From: an uncultured Spirochaetota bacterium
GTDB lineage: Bacteria > Spirochaetota > Spirochaetia > JAFGXN01
DNA length: 64,000 bases
Direction: 5' to 3'
Assembly (NCBI GenBank): GCA_944390005.1
Contig: CALXOJ010000004.1
Coordinates: 164,475 to 228,474, forward strand
The notes under the pieces are model-generated. The model saw only the letters and a program-made list of their open reading frames with translations. It was not told the DNA's origin and ran no database searches. Shown here in pieces: positions 40,569 through 50,269 of the stretch (its first letter is position 1; the number at the start of each line of letters is the position of its first letter). The position numbers and the translations under genes are program-made.

Positions 40569-41735
40569 ATGAAAACCGAATGGGAAAGATGCAAATTGGG
40601 GGATATATGTAATATATCTTCAAGCAAAAGAATTTTTTTGAAAGAGTATTGTGATTGGGGCATACCATTTTATCGAGGAAAAGAAATTATAGAAAAAAAT
40701 AAAGGAAACAAAATTTCAACAGAACTATTTATAAGTGAATCAAGATATAAAGAAATCTCTGAAAAATTTGATGTTCCACAACTTGGAGACATTCTTCTTA
40801 CCTCGGTAGGAACTCTTGGCGTCCCTTGGATTATCGATGAAGAAAAAATTTACTTCAAAGATGGAAATCTTACATGGCTTCGCTGTGACCACGCAAAACT
40901 TGATAATCATTATTTATACTTTTGGTTCAGTTCTCCATTCGCAAAAAATCAAATTGATGCAATGTGTATAGGCTCTACGCAAAAGGCTCTGACAATAAAT
41001 ACATTGAATAAATTTCAAATTTTTCTTCCCCCGCTGTCCGTCCAAAAGAAAATCGCCGGCATCTTAAAATCCCTGGACGATAAAATTGAACAGAACAGAC
41101 AAATCAGCAAAAACCTGGAAGAACAAGCCCGGTGTTTGTTTAACGAACAATTTGACAAAGCAAACGACCAACTGCCTGACAGATGGCAAATAGCAGATAT
41201 TTACTCTATTGCAAATGTGATTTACGGAGCCCCTTTTGCATCAAATTTATTTAACACAGAAGGAAACGGAAAACCGATAATCCGCATACGAGATTTACAA
41301 AGTCAGAATTTTACAACCTATACAACAGAAAATCATCTCAAAGGTTATTTATTACAACGGGGCGACATTGTAGTGGGAATGGATGGAGAATTCAGACCGT
41401 ATATTTGGGGAAATGATGAAGCATGGCTAAATCAACGAATTTGTGTTTTTGAAAACAAAAGAACCAAGGGAAAATTTTTTCTATATTTTACATTATTGCC
41501 CTTATTAAACTTTATCGAAGAAACAGAAATGGCTACAACCGTCATCCATATCGGGAAAAAAGACTTTGATGCCTTCCGAATAATTTTACCGGATGAACAA
41601 ACCTTAAACAACTATGACGAATTAACAATGCCAATGTTTGAACAGATAGTCGCAAATAAAAAAGAAATTGCAAAACTTACCCAGATCCGTGATACAATAT
41701 TACCCAAACTGATGAGCGGAGAAATTGAGGTGTAA
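40569..41735 (+). CDS. hsdS: Type I restriction enzyme specificity subunit (locus C)
   Basis: HsdS of 388 residues with two TRDs (about 5-155 and 210-350), joined by the spacer SVQKKIAGILKSLDDKIEQN and ending AKLTQIRDTILPKLMSGEIE. GGAG lies about 14 bases before the ATG. Base composition falls sharply compared with hsdM, as is common for exchanged TRDs. It sets the site for HsdM upstream and HsdR 4 kb downstream. Confidence 0.94.
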   Translation: MKTEWERCKLGDICNISSSKRIFLKEYCDWGIPFYRGKEIIEKNKGNKISTELFISESRYKEISEKFDVPQLGDILLTSVGTLGVPWIIDEEKIYFKDGNLTWLRCDHAKLDNHYLYFWFSSPFAKNQIDAMCIGSTQKALTINTLNKFQIFLPPLSVQKKIAGILKSLDDKIEQNRQISKNLEEQARCLFNEQFDKANDQLPDRWQIADIYSIANVIYGAPFASNLFNTEGNGKPIIRIRDLQSQNFTTYTTENHLKGYLLQRGDIVVGMDGEFRPYIWGNDEAWLNQRICVFENKRTKGKFFLYFTLLPLLNFIEETEMATTVIHIGKKDFDAFRIILPDEQTLNNYDELTMPMFEQIVANKKEIAKLTQIRDTILPKLMSGEIEV

Positions 41736-41875
41736 AAAATGACTTCCCTATCATAATTTTAACCAATAAAATGGTAATTTACTTATAATTTTTGCATATT
41801 TTTCGCAAATTTCTATTGTAAAAACATGTTTATGCCGATATAATAAACAGTACTTTTACAGGAAGCCTATATAAT

Positions 41876-43105
41876 ATGTTATTACAATTTTCTTTTAAAA
41901 ATCATCGGTCTATCAAAGACGAAGTTATCTTCTCGACTTTAGCATCATCAGGCACAGAGCATATTAATACACTAATTGATTTTGACAAAGACAAATATGT
42001 ACGGGTAGCAGAAATATACGGTGCGAACGGCTCCGGTAAGACATCTGTCTTAGACGCATTGGCTAGAATGCAGTCAATAGTGATAAACAGCAACAAGAAC
42101 GAACCCGGTGACATAATTCCCAGAATGCCTCATAAACTGACAGCATCACAACCTACCGAGTTTTGCTGTATTTTTGAAAAAGATAATATTAAATATTCGT
42201 ATCAATTCAGTTATGACGAAGAAGGTATAAAAGAGGAATCTTTGTTTTATTGGCCTAACGGCCGTTCTGCGAAAATTTTTGAAAGAACAGGCGAATCTTT
42301 TGAATTCGGTTCAAACTTTCAAAAGTATACAGAAACTACAAAAAATTATTTTAAAAAAAATAAACTCCTTCTTTCTGTTGCAGCCAATGTAACTGATATA
42401 GAGGAAATAACAAATGCTTTTTTGTTTTTTAAAAAAGATATAGTGATGTTTCCCGGTGAACCTAATAACTGGCTTGAATATTCAGCCAATAAATTGCAAT
42501 CCGATTCACAAGTAAAAAAGGAATTCATAAAGATAATGCAAGAAATTGGGTCAGACATTTGCGATATAACCTCTAAACTTGAAACCCGAATTCCTAAAGA
42601 AGAAGAAGTTAAAGATCTTCCTGATATTTTAAAAAAATTAGTTATATCACAACCTATGAATTATGTAGATATACAGCTTGTATATAATAATTTGATCCTT
42701 AACCTTAATGAAGAATCTGCCGGAGTACAAAAACTCTTCTCATTCATATGTCCGCTGTTGGATATTCTTGAAAATAACAAAGTATTTATTTGCGATGAAA
42801 TAGAAAGAAGTTTGCATCCGTCGGTAGTATCATATTTTGTAGATAAATTTCAATTAAACAATAAAACAAAATCACAAATTATCTTTACAACCCACGATAC
42901 CGATCTTTTGGATCTAAATCAAATAAGACGGGATCAAATTTGGTTTACGGAATTAAATCCCGAAGGACGACAAACAGATTTATATTCACTGTGCGAAATA
43001 AAAAATGTCCGTAAGGATGAGAATATTAAGAAAGGCTATATCATGGGAAAATATGGTGCTATTCCTATGCCCAATTCCCAAATTCAAGAAGTTTGCGGGG
43101 AATAA
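41876..43105 (+). CDS. AAA15 family ATPase (partner of HEPN RNase)
   Basis: A protein of 409 residues of the COG1106/AAA15 family. Walker A is IYGANGSGKTSVLDAL near 48-63. Walker B is KVFICDEIERSLHPSVVSYF near 300, with the switch FTTHDTDLLDL near 335. It is related in plan to RloA of locus B but distinct in sequence. Its stop lies three bases before the ATG of a HEPN nuclease gene. Such ATPase/HEPN pairs are thought to act as abortive-infection modules in which the ATPase senses and the HEPN cuts RNA. Confidence 0.87.
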   Translation: MLLQFSFKNHRSIKDEVIFSTLASSGTEHINTLIDFDKDKYVRVAEIYGANGSGKTSVLDALARMQSIVINSNKNEPGDIIPRMPHKLTASQPTEFCCIFEKDNIKYSYQFSYDEEGIKEESLFYWPNGRSAKIFERTGESFEFGSNFQKYTETTKNYFKKNKLLLSVAANVTDIEEITNAFLFFKKDIVMFPGEPNNWLEYSANKLQSDSQVKKEFIKIMQEIGSDICDITSKLETRIPKEEEVKDLPDILKKLVISQPMNYVDIQLVYNNLILNLNEESAGVQKLFSFICPLLDILENNKVFICDEIERSLHPSVVSYFVDKFQLNNKTKSQIIFTTHDTDLLDLNQIRRDQIWFTELNPEGRQTDLYSLCEIKNVRKDENIKKGYIMGKYGAIPMPNSQIQEVCGE

Positions 43106-43108
43106 AAA

Positions 43109-43753
43109 ATGGGAAAGACTTCTCCTGATATCCGGCCAAGACAACAAGACACAAGAAATAAGAAAGTTATAAAAATTTCCACAGATCTCTCAAAGATTCA
43201 AGACGATTTTGATATAAACATAAAAAACGTAGAAAATAAATTTGCTTTGACAGACGCCTTAAAAAATGGGAATTTATCCTCTGCCGAAGATATATGGAGA
43301 TCCCAAATTGTTTTTCTGGACAGCACATTAGATTTTTACATTCATGAAATTACAAAATACGGAATGTCTAAAATCATCAATGATGAATGGGAGACAACAT
43401 ATGATTTTAAAAAGTATAAAGTTTCAATGGAATTTGCAAAAACAATAATCAACTCACCGGAGAATTTATCGCTTTTCCTGGAAGAAATAGACAAAATCAA
43501 TCAAAGATTGTGTTTCATGTATTCTGAAAATATTAAACAACAATTAAAGCTAATTGGGGTTTCTGTTTCATTTAACAATGATGAAGTTGCAACCATAAAT
43601 AATCTATATAAAAGACGGAATGAAATTGCTCATCAGGCAGACTGTACCAACGGAACAAAAAATTCTATTACCGAAGCAGATGTAAAAAACTTTATAGATT
43701 GTGTCAAAAAGCTGCAAACCAAAATCCAAGAAGCAGTAAAGTCAAAAGGTTGA
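43109..43753 (+). CDS. HEPN-domain RNase (MAE_28990/MAE_18760-like)
   Basis: A protein of 214 residues of helical type. The HEPN active site RxxxxH is seen in LYKRRNEIAHQAD near 175-187 (Arg and His five apart). Upstream helices (AEDIWRSQIVFLDSTLDFYI) fit the RiboL-PSP-HEPN group. It probably cleaves RNA, perhaps tRNA, when released by the ATPase encoded immediately before it. It ends convergently with the HigA-like gene. Confidence 0.8.
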   Translation: MGKTSPDIRPRQQDTRNKKVIKISTDLSKIQDDFDINIKNVENKFALTDALKNGNLSSAEDIWRSQIVFLDSTLDFYIHEITKYGMSKIINDEWETTYDFKKYKVSMEFAKTIINSPENLSLFLEEIDKINQRLCFMYSENIKQQLKLIGVSVSFNNDEVATINNLYKRRNEIAHQADCTNGTKNSITEADVKNFIDCVKKLQTKIQEAVKSKG

Positions 43754-43764
43754 AGTAAAATAAC

Positions 43765-44136
43765 TCACCTCTCGTTTTCTCCTGCAATTAGAATTTTCCA
43801 TTCCTTTTTTTTAATTTCCCCAACAGGCACATATTTTCTCAGCACTGCTTTTTGTTCTTCCAATTCTTTTTGGGGAGAATTCCGATTATCGATTTTCCGT
43901 AAATCATATCTTGCCTGAAGGTTAAGCCACATTTCCGCCGGAGCGGAAAAGGCCTGTCCCAGCAAAGTTGCCGTTTCGGGAGTAATTGCCTGTTTATTAT
44001 TAATAATGAGATTGACCGATTTTTCCGTAAGACCGGTTATTTCGGCAAGATCCGCCTGATTCCATCCCAACTCTTCCATTGCATCCCGAATAATGTCCCC
44101 GGCACCGGGATTATAAAAAGGTTTTAATTCTTTCAT
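43765..44136 (-). CDS. HigA-type XRE antitoxin without adjacent toxin
   Basis: A protein of 123 residues. The HTH is GWNQADLAEITGLTEKSVNL near 24-43, and the HigA C-terminal helix is TLLGQAFSAPAEMWLNLQAR near 63-82. The usual HigB partner is not next to it; the gene upstream is the SecB-like chaperone. It could be an orphan antitoxin, a remnant of a second HigBA pair, or a fourth member of the neighbouring set. Confidence 0.8.
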   Translation of the reverse strand: MKELKPFYNPGAGDIIRDAMEELGWNQADLAEITGLTEKSVNLIINNKQAITPETATLLGQAFSAPAEMWLNLQARYDLRKIDNRNSPQKELEEQKAVLRKYVPVGEIKKKEWKILIAGENER

Positions 44137-44152
44137 AAATCACAATATCAAC

Positions 44153-44587
44153 TTATATAATCCATGGGAGTGGAATCGGCTTTAATGAATGTCTGTTAAA
44201 GGCATCCAATACCGTTCCGCGAAGAATTGTCCATAAAGTTCTATGAAGCTGCTTCTTGAGGAAAATTTCCCTAACCTCTTCATTTGCATATAATTCTGAA
44301 AACCGTTGAATATTATCTGTTTTAAACTGAACAATAAGGATATATTCAGTTCTAAAATAAATTTCTTCCCTTATCGAAAAAGTAAATATATATTTAGGAT
44401 AGAAAGATAGCTGAGTTTCATTTATTTGAGGATTGTTGTCTTTGGGGAAGCCTTGCTCCATGTTTATTTGAACTTCCTCTCCGCCATTAAAGCTCATACT
44501 CTGTAAAACCTTTTCATTACTCTCTATTATTTGGATATTTGTGAGATTCAACAATTTTATCAATTCCGAAAAGTCATCATTAATCAT
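44153..44587 (-). CDS. SecB-like chaperone of a toxin-antitoxin-chaperone module
   Basis: A protein of 144 residues: a beta-rich core followed by a C-terminal helix and tail KPIPLPWII, as in SecB (LPPI-type tails). It lies 15 bases after a HigA-like antitoxin gene, itself overlapping a HigB-like toxin gene. In known TAC systems the SecB-like chaperone protects the antitoxin through a C-terminal addiction region. The antitoxin here has a C-terminal extension after its HTH that could be that region. The assignment rests on fold-like pattern and context. Confidence 0.6.
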   Translation of the reverse strand: MINDDFSELIKLLNLTNIQIIESNEKVLQSMSFNGGEEVQINMEQGFPKDNNPQINETQLSFYPKYIFTFSIREEIYFRTEYILIVQFKTDNIQRFSELYANEEVREIFLKKQLHRTLWTILRGTVLDAFNRHSLKPIPLPWII

Positions 44588-44602
44588 AAATATGCTCCTA
44601 TG

Positions 44603-45139
44603 TCATGCGGCAATAAATGCATCTTTCATAGATAAACTATCTTGACAGACCTCTTCCATTGGACTAAACACAAGATTATTCAGCTGAAAGTTTATACCTT
44701 CATATATTTTTGAACTTAATTTTTCCTGTTGGAGATCTATATATTTTGAATCGATTTCTTTTCGAATTAAATCTTCCAAAAAATCCTTTGTAGTTTTATC
44801 TTCATATTCAGCTATACTTTGAACTTTTTCCTGTAAATCAAAAGGAACTGTAACCGTCATATCAGCCTGAGGTGTAATGTACAGTTTTTCTCCTACAGCT
44901 TCCGACATCTTGTTTAGAATTCTATAAGAAGGATTTGTCCTTAAAGCCAAAATTCTGGATACAGCACTTTGAGTTGTTCCAATCTTTTTTGCTAAATCCT
45001 TTTGTGTCAAACCGTTCAAATCCATTAACATTTCAAAATCATTAATAAAAGAAGCGTATGCTTCATTTTCACTTACAAAAGTTTTGAGTTTATTGTCTCT
45101 GCTTTCAAGTTGATTAAAAAAATCAGTTAATTCAGACAT
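44603..45139 (-). CDS. higA: HigA-like antitoxin with C-terminal extension
   Basis: A protein of 178 residues. The XRE HTH is GLTQKDLAKKIGTTQSAVSR near 39-58. A second part (MTVTVPFDLQEKVQSIAEYE), a ribbon-helix-helix-like stretch, and a C-terminal extension of about 60 residues follow. Its start overlaps the toxin stop by eight bases. It should neutralise the toxin and repress the promoter, where a dyad is found. The long extension is a candidate chaperone-addiction segment. Confidence 0.78.
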   Translation of the reverse strand: MSELTDFFNQLESRDNKLKTFVSENEAYASFINDFEMLMDLNGLTQKDLAKKIGTTQSAVSRILALRTNPSYRILNKMSEAVGEKLYITPQADMTVTVPFDLQEKVQSIAEYEDKTTKDFLEDLIRKEIDSKYIDLQQEKLSSKIYEGINFQLNNLVFSPMEEVCQDSLSMKDAFIAA

Positions 45140-45554
45140 GTTTTTCTCCTTGCCTTATCAAATCTTTATATTCCTTAAGTTTATCTCTTGCAATATCCAT
45201 TCTTTGCGGCTTTTTTTTATGTTTTAATTCCGCATCCAATAAAATTAAGACATCACTTTTCACATCTAAATTATGATAACAAAAATATAACCTAAACACA
45301 CCTCCTCGTCGTTTTTTAGGAATTCTCATTTCATGTAATCCATCTCCTAAATCTCTTAAGCGTTCTGATTTATAGTATATTGATAGATCTGTTACTTTTT
45401 CCAATTCTATCAAGAATTTTTTAACTATTACATATAGTTTTATTTGCTTTTCCAATAAGTATTGAAGTTCCTTTGCAATAACCCCATTAGGAATTCTGCT
45501 AAGAGGAAACACTGCCTCATGTTCAATTAAATCAGGGTAGAATACGAATTGCAT
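45132..45554 (-). CDS. higB: HigB/RelE-type mRNA interferase toxin
   Basis: A protein of 140 residues of the phage-derived Gp49/HigB group. Key stretches are SERLRDLGDGLHEMRIPKKR near 64-83 and GGVFRLYFCYHNLDVKSDVL near 84-103, with basic residues for ribosome-dependent mRNA cleavage. The C-terminus KKPQRMDIARDKLKEYKDL is the usual ending. The toxin gene comes first, as in HigBA. It is transcribed against the flanking RM genes. Confidence 0.82.
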   Translation of the reverse strand: MQFVFYPDLIEHEAVFPLSRIPNGVIAKELQYLLEKQIKLYVIVKKFLIELEKVTDLSIYYKSERLRDLGDGLHEMRIPKKRRGGVFRLYFCYHNLDVKSDVLILLDAELKHKKKPQRMDIARDKLKEYKDLIRQGEKHV

Positions 45555-45571
45555 CTTTCATAACCTACATT

Positions 45572-45600
45572 AAATATAGCATATACGCTATATTTGTCAA
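45572..45600 (-). promoter_or_regulatory. higBA promoter with operator dyad
   Basis: TTGACA (complement of 45595-45600) is followed by a perfect 9-bp dyad AAATATAGC/GCTATATTT (45572-45595, six-base spacer) that fills the space up to an AT-rich -10. A repressor on the dyad would block polymerase, as expected for autoregulation by the antitoxin. Confidence 0.65.
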
Positions 45601-45794
45601 GTAATTCCTTACTTAAACCTGTTTTTTTATCCTATATCCCTACTTATATACAAAATTCTCCCATAACGGACTGTAATGAATTTGACATTCGTCCCGAAAT
45701 AAAATACAATATTGACACCGGTCATGATTCAGACAAGAAAAATCCGTACAAAATTTTTTCTCTGTATTATTGATACGATTCCGGAGGCGGACTG

Positions 45795-48700
45795 ATGGCG
45801 GCGTTTTACACGGAAGCGGATTATGAAAATTCCGTTGTCGAACTTTTTAAAACCGTTCTGGGATACAGGCATCTTTATGGCCCCGATATCCAAGACCGCA
45901 ATTATTACAGCCCTCTTTTGGAAGAAGAGTTAAAAGCCGCCCTTGCCCGCATCAATCCCGCACTGCCGGAAGAAGCTCTTTCGGAGGCCTTTGATAAACT
46001 GAACCGTTTCGAAAACGCTTCCCTTGTTCAAAAAAACGAGGTTTTTACAAACTATATCCGGCAGGGCATCGAGGTTCGTTACCGTACCAACGGAGAGGAA
46101 AGAAGCGGCCTTGTTTATCCTGTAGATTTTAAAAATCCCGGCAACAACTCATTTATCATTGCCAACCAGTGGACTTTTATCGAAAACTCGACCAAACGCC
46201 CCGATATTCTTATTTTTTTGAACGGACTGCCCGTTGTTCTGATGGAATTAAAATCACCCTCCAGAGAAGAAACGGAGGCCGGGGAAGGTTATCTGCAAAT
46301 CAGAAATTATATGCAGGAAATCCCTTCTCTTTTCATTTACAACTGCATCTGCGTCATTTCCGACCATCTGACCTCAAAAGCGGGAACCATTACCTCCGGC
46401 GAAGACCGTTTTATGGAATGGAAAACCAAAGATGGTTCCTACGAAAATACCCGCTATGCCCAGTTCGATACCTTTTTTGAAGGCATTTTTCAAAAAGAAA
46501 GGCTTCTGGATATTATCGAAAATTTCATCTGTTTTTCCGATGAGGGAGTCAAACAGTTTAAGATTCTTGCCGGCTACCATCAGTATTTTGCGGTCAAAAA
46601 GGCTATAGAGTCTACCCAAAAAGCGGCTGCCATGGGCGGCAACGGCAAAGGCGGTGTGTTCTGGCACACCCAGGGTTCGGGAAAATCCCTTTCCATGGTT
46701 TTCTACGCCCGGCTCCTACAGGACGCTTTGGACAGTCCCACCATTGTGGTCATTACAGACCGCAACGATTTGGACGACCAGCTTTACGGCCAGTTTATCA
46801 AGTGCCGAAAATTCCTGCGTCAAAAGGCTGTTCAGGCAGAAAGCCGGCTTCATCTCCGTCAGTGGCTTGAAAACCGCAAGGTAAACGGCATTATTTTTAC
46901 CACAATGCAGAAGTTTGAAGAGTCTTCGGAACCGCTTTCTTTACGGCGCAACATCGTTGTGATGGCGGACGAGGCTCACCGCAGCCAGTACGGACTAAAA
47001 GAAAAAGTGGATGCCAAAACCGGACAAATCAAAACGGGAACCGCCCGGATTATCCGGAACACACTGCCCAACGCCACCTACATCGGTTTTACGGGAACAC
47101 CGGTTTCCGCCAAAGACCGCAACACCCGGGAAGTGTTCGGCGACTATATCGACATCTATGATATGACCCAGGCCGTAGAAGACGGTGCCACACGGCCTGT
47201 TTATTACGAAAGCCGCGTTATCAAACTCAAGTTTGACGAAGCAACCCTGGCTTTAATCGATAAAGAATATGACATTATGGCCAACAATGCCGATCCGGAA
47301 GTCATCCGGCAGAGCAAACAGGAGCTTTCCCGGATGGAAGCGGTTCTCGGCAACGACACTACCATCGATTCTCTCGTAACCGATATTCTGGATCACTATG
47401 AAAATTGCCGGGAAAATCTTTTAACAGGCAAAGCCATGATTGTGGCCTACAGCCGTTCAATCGCCATGAAGATTTACAGACAGATTCTCCGGATGCGTCC
47501 GAACTGGACGGAAAAAGTCAAAGTTGTCATGACCGAATCCAATAAAGATCCGGAAGAATGGCGTCCGGTTATCGGGAATAAGCACAAACGGGACGAACTG
47601 GCAAAAGAGTTTAAAGATAATGACAGTCCCCTGAAAATTGCCATCGTGGTTGATATGTGGCTGACGGGATTTGACGTGCCGTCTCTGGCAACGATGTATA
47701 TTTACAAGCCTATGGAAGGCAGCAATCTGATGCAGGCCATTGCCCGGGTCAACCGTGTATTCCGGGACAAGGAAGGCGGGCTGATTGTAGATTATGTAGG
47801 GATTGCCGGCGCCCTCAAGCAGGCAATGAACGACTACACTACCCGGGATCAAAAGAACTACGGAGACACCGACATTGCCAAAGGGGCTTATCCCAAGTTC
47901 ATGGAAAAACTTCAGGTTTGCCGGGATTTATTCCACGGATTTGATTACACCCTCTTTCTCTCCGGAACAGACCTGCCCCGCTCAAAAACCATCAGCGGCG
48001 GAGTCAACTTCATTCTCTCCCCCGAAAAACAGCAGGATAAAGAACTTTTCTTAAAAGAATCAGTGCTTTTAAAACAGGCGCTTTCCCTTTGTTCTTCCCT
48101 CGTACAGCGTGAATTACGAATAGAAGCGGCTTTTTTTGAATCCATACGGGTTCTTCTCATGCGGCTGATGAATCAGGGAGACAGGCACAAAATCAGCCTC
48201 CCGGAAATGAATGAAAGAATCAATGCCCTTTTGCAGTCTTCCATCAAGTCCGACGGCGTTATCAATCTTTTTTCCGACATAAAACAGGAGTTCAGTCTCT
48301 TTGATCCGAAATTTCTGGAAGAAATTTCCAAAATGAAGGAAAAAAATCTTGCCGTAGAACTTTTAAAACGTCTGATTGAAGAGCAGATAAAAATATACCG
48401 CAGAACAAATCTGGTCAAATCGGAAAAATTCAGCGAAATCATTCAGGAAACCATGAACAAATACCTCAACGGAATGCTCACCAATGAAGAAGTCATTGAA
48501 GAGCTTTTAAAGATGGCAAAAGAGATTTCCGCTGCCGACAAAGAAGGAGAAGCATTGGGACTGACGGCCGATGAGCTTGCCTTTTACGATGCGCTGACGA
48601 AACCGGCTGCCATCAAAGACTTTTACGAAAACGAGGAACTGGTAGCCATCACAAAAGAATTGACGGAAACACTCCGTAAAAACCGGACGGTTGACTGGCA

Positions 48701-48944
48701 GAAGCGGGATTCCGCCCGGGCATCCATGCGGATGATGATAAAACGGCTCCTCAAAAAACACCGGTACCCGCCGGAAGGCATGGAAGACGCCGTTCAGACC
48801 GTCATGAGCCAGTGTGAATTATGGACAGACAATGCAGACATTACGGCTCCGTCACATAAAGCACACCCCGCAACGGAATACAAAATGGACAACGGTTACG
48901 GAAATTTAATGGCAGCGGAAAAGACCGCCGAAAACAGTAACTAA
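45795..48944 (+). CDS. hsdR: Type I restriction endonuclease subunit R (locus C)
   Basis: HsdR of 1049 residues. The nuclease domain has STKRPDILIFLNGLPVVLMELKSPSRE (D...ExK) near 130-157. Walker A is HTQGSGKSLSMVFYA near 290, Walker B is VVMADEAHRSQYG near 395, and GFTGTPVS follows. GGAGG precedes the ATG. It is separated from hsdM/hsdS by the ATPase/HEPN pair and the opposite-strand TA set, and has its own upstream region. Confidence 0.96.
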   Translation: MAAFYTEADYENSVVELFKTVLGYRHLYGPDIQDRNYYSPLLEEELKAALARINPALPEEALSEAFDKLNRFENASLVQKNEVFTNYIRQGIEVRYRTNGEERSGLVYPVDFKNPGNNSFIIANQWTFIENSTKRPDILIFLNGLPVVLMELKSPSREETEAGEGYLQIRNYMQEIPSLFIYNCICVISDHLTSKAGTITSGEDRFMEWKTKDGSYENTRYAQFDTFFEGIFQKERLLDIIENFICFSDEGVKQFKILAGYHQYFAVKKAIESTQKAAAMGGNGKGGVFWHTQGSGKSLSMVFYARLLQDALDSPTIVVITDRNDLDDQLYGQFIKCRKFLRQKAVQAESRLHLRQWLENRKVNGIIFTTMQKFEESSEPLSLRRNIVVMADEAHRSQYGLKEKVDAKTGQIKTGTARIIRNTLPNATYIGFTGTPVSAKDRNTREVFGDYIDIYDMTQAVEDGATRPVYYESRVIKLKFDEATLALIDKEYDIMANNADPEVIRQSKQELSRMEAVLGNDTTIDSLVTDILDHYENCRENLLTGKAMIVAYSRSIAMKIYRQILRMRPNWTEKVKVVMTESNKDPEEWRPVIGNKHKRDELAKEFKDNDSPLKIAIVVDMWLTGFDVPSLATMYIYKPMEGSNLMQAIARVNRVFRDKEGGLIVDYVGIAGALKQAMNDYTTRDQKNYGDTDIAKGAYPKFMEKLQVCRDLFHGFDYTLFLSGTDLPRSKTISGGVNFILSPEKQQDKELFLKESVLLKQALSLCSSLVQRELRIEAAFFESIRVLLMRLMNQGDRHKISLPEMNERINALLQSSIKSDGVINLFSDIKQEFSLFDPKFLEEISKMKEKNLAVELLKRLIEEQIKIYRRTNLVKSEKFSEIIQETMNKYLNGMLTNEEVIEELLKMAKEISAADKEGEALGLTADELAFYDALTKPAAIKDFYENEELVAITKELTETLRKNRTVDWQKRDSARASMRMMIKRLLKKHRYPPEGMEDAVQTVMSQCELWTDNADITAPSHKAHPATEYKMDNGYGNLMAAEKTAENSN

Positions 48945-48961
48945 AAGATCATACTTTTTTT

Positions 48962-49888
48962 TTATTTGTGAATCTGCCAGTGCAGCCGGTTTGCTGACTC
49001 TGTCAATATTGCCAAATATTCATCCAGTCTTTTGTTCAGGTATCCGGCAAATAATTTTTCCATGGCTTCAGGGTTCTTTTTCTGATGGTAATCATCAAAG
49101 GCTTTGTAATAAGCAAGCCGGTCTTTGAATTTGATGTCGATAGGCGGATATCCGGCTTTCATCAGTTCCAGGTTGACCAAAAGACGGCCTGTACGTCCGT
49201 TTCCGTCGATAAAGGGATGGATGGCTTCAAATTCGATGTGAAACCGTGCCAGTTTGGGAACGATATGCTCCGTGCTGTGCCGGTAGGATTCCAGCAGCTC
49301 TTCGATTTTCGGCTGAATCAGATAGGGTTGAACAGGATCGTGTTTGGCACCCGTAATTTTTACGGGGATTCTTCTGAAAACGCCCCGGTCGTCTTTTTTA
49401 TCCGCCAGTACCAGAAAATGGATTTGTTTAATCACGCTCTCCGATAATGGAGTCTGCTTTGCGACCAAATCCCGGACAAAATCAAAGGCCTCTTTGTGTC
49501 CGATAATTTCCAGATGGTCTTTCAAAGGCTTTTGACCGATGGTCAGTCCCCGCAAGACCATGTCGGTTTCCCGCAAAGTCAATGTGTTGCCCTCAATGGC
49601 GTTGGAATTGTACGTATACTCTACCGCAAATTCTTCGGTGAGGCGTTCCGCTTCCCCCGGGGTTAAGGGGCGCTTTGAGTCCAACTCGGTTTTTTTTCTG
49701 TCGATTTTTTCCAAAAGTGTTTCGGCAGATTTGAACCGTCCGTCATCCGGTTTTGAGGCATTTTCCGGCAGCTTCCACGTCCGGCCTTCCCGGATAGTCC
49801 CGGGAATTTTCCCTTCGGCACATAAAATTCTGACCCTTCTGTCCGAAATGCCCCATTTTTCCGCCGCCTGATTCACTGTTATGTACAT
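48962..49888 (-). CDS. HTH-Fic protein, class II self-inhibited
   Basis: A protein of 308 residues. The N-terminus is an excisionase/MerR-like HTH (MYITVNQAAEKWGISDRRVR). The inhibitory helix is NSNAIEGN near 94-101 with Glu99, which blocks ATP in class II Fic proteins. The active site is HPFIDGNGR at 224-232. It should AMPylate a target and probably itself, with the HTH binding DNA. Repeats of TTAACGGAATAATA lie 18-90 bases before its ATG, suitable for autoregulation, and one copy lies before hsdM of this locus. It converges with hsdR. Confidence 0.9.
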   Translation of the reverse strand: MYITVNQAAEKWGISDRRVRILCAEGKIPGTIREGRTWKLPENASKPDDGRFKSAETLLEKIDRKKTELDSKRPLTPGEAERLTEEFAVEYTYNSNAIEGNTLTLRETDMVLRGLTIGQKPLKDHLEIIGHKEAFDFVRDLVAKQTPLSESVIKQIHFLVLADKKDDRGVFRRIPVKITGAKHDPVQPYLIQPKIEELLESYRHSTEHIVPKLARFHIEFEAIHPFIDGNGRTGRLLVNLELMKAGYPPIDIKFKDRLAYYKAFDDYHQKKNPEAMEKLFAGYLNKRLDEYLAILTESANRLHWQIHK

Positions 49889-49905
49889 AAATTTCCCCGT
49901 TTCTC

Positions 49906-49976
49906 TTAACAGAATATACTATTAACGGAATAATAGCAAGTTATCGGAATAATATAAAACAGGTAACGGAATAATA
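49906..49976. promoter_or_regulatory. Direct repeats upstream of HTH-Fic gene
   Basis: TTAACGGAATAATA (49922-49935), TTATCGGAATAATA (49941-49954) and GTAACGGAATAATA (49963-49976), plus a weaker TTAACAGAATATAC (49906-49919), form a direct-repeat array in the promoter region of the fic gene. A matching single copy is at 38777-38790. Confidence 0.7.
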
Positions 49977-50269
49977 TAAATATCCGGAAAAGACATCGAA
50001 TCTGCCGGATGAAAACTTTCAAATTATTTATTTTTTTCTTATTGACGCCTGTACATTACGATTTGTTATCATTTCATTATACCTTATTCAGTCGCGAAAC
50101 ATGATACCGCATACAAGCATGTATAACTTCATCGGGACATCCATTCAGTTTGTAATCTGTTCCTCAATTTTTATCGGCAGTATTCTCACATAGTTCCGAC
50201 CGAAATTGCTCATTTTCAGCACCCTTGTTAAATGTCTTGTTTTGCTTTCTTGGATTAACAAGGATTTGA
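49977..50269. other. Intergenic stretch without recognised gene
   Basis: About 290 bp of AT-rich DNA between the fic promoter repeats and the DUF2185 gene. I see no ORF, hairpin or repeat that I can support here. Confidence 0.5.

Noticed and set aside
49906..49976. Replication iterons of a plasmid
   Set aside because: No replication initiator gene is nearby; the position upstream of a HTH-Fic gene fits an operator better.
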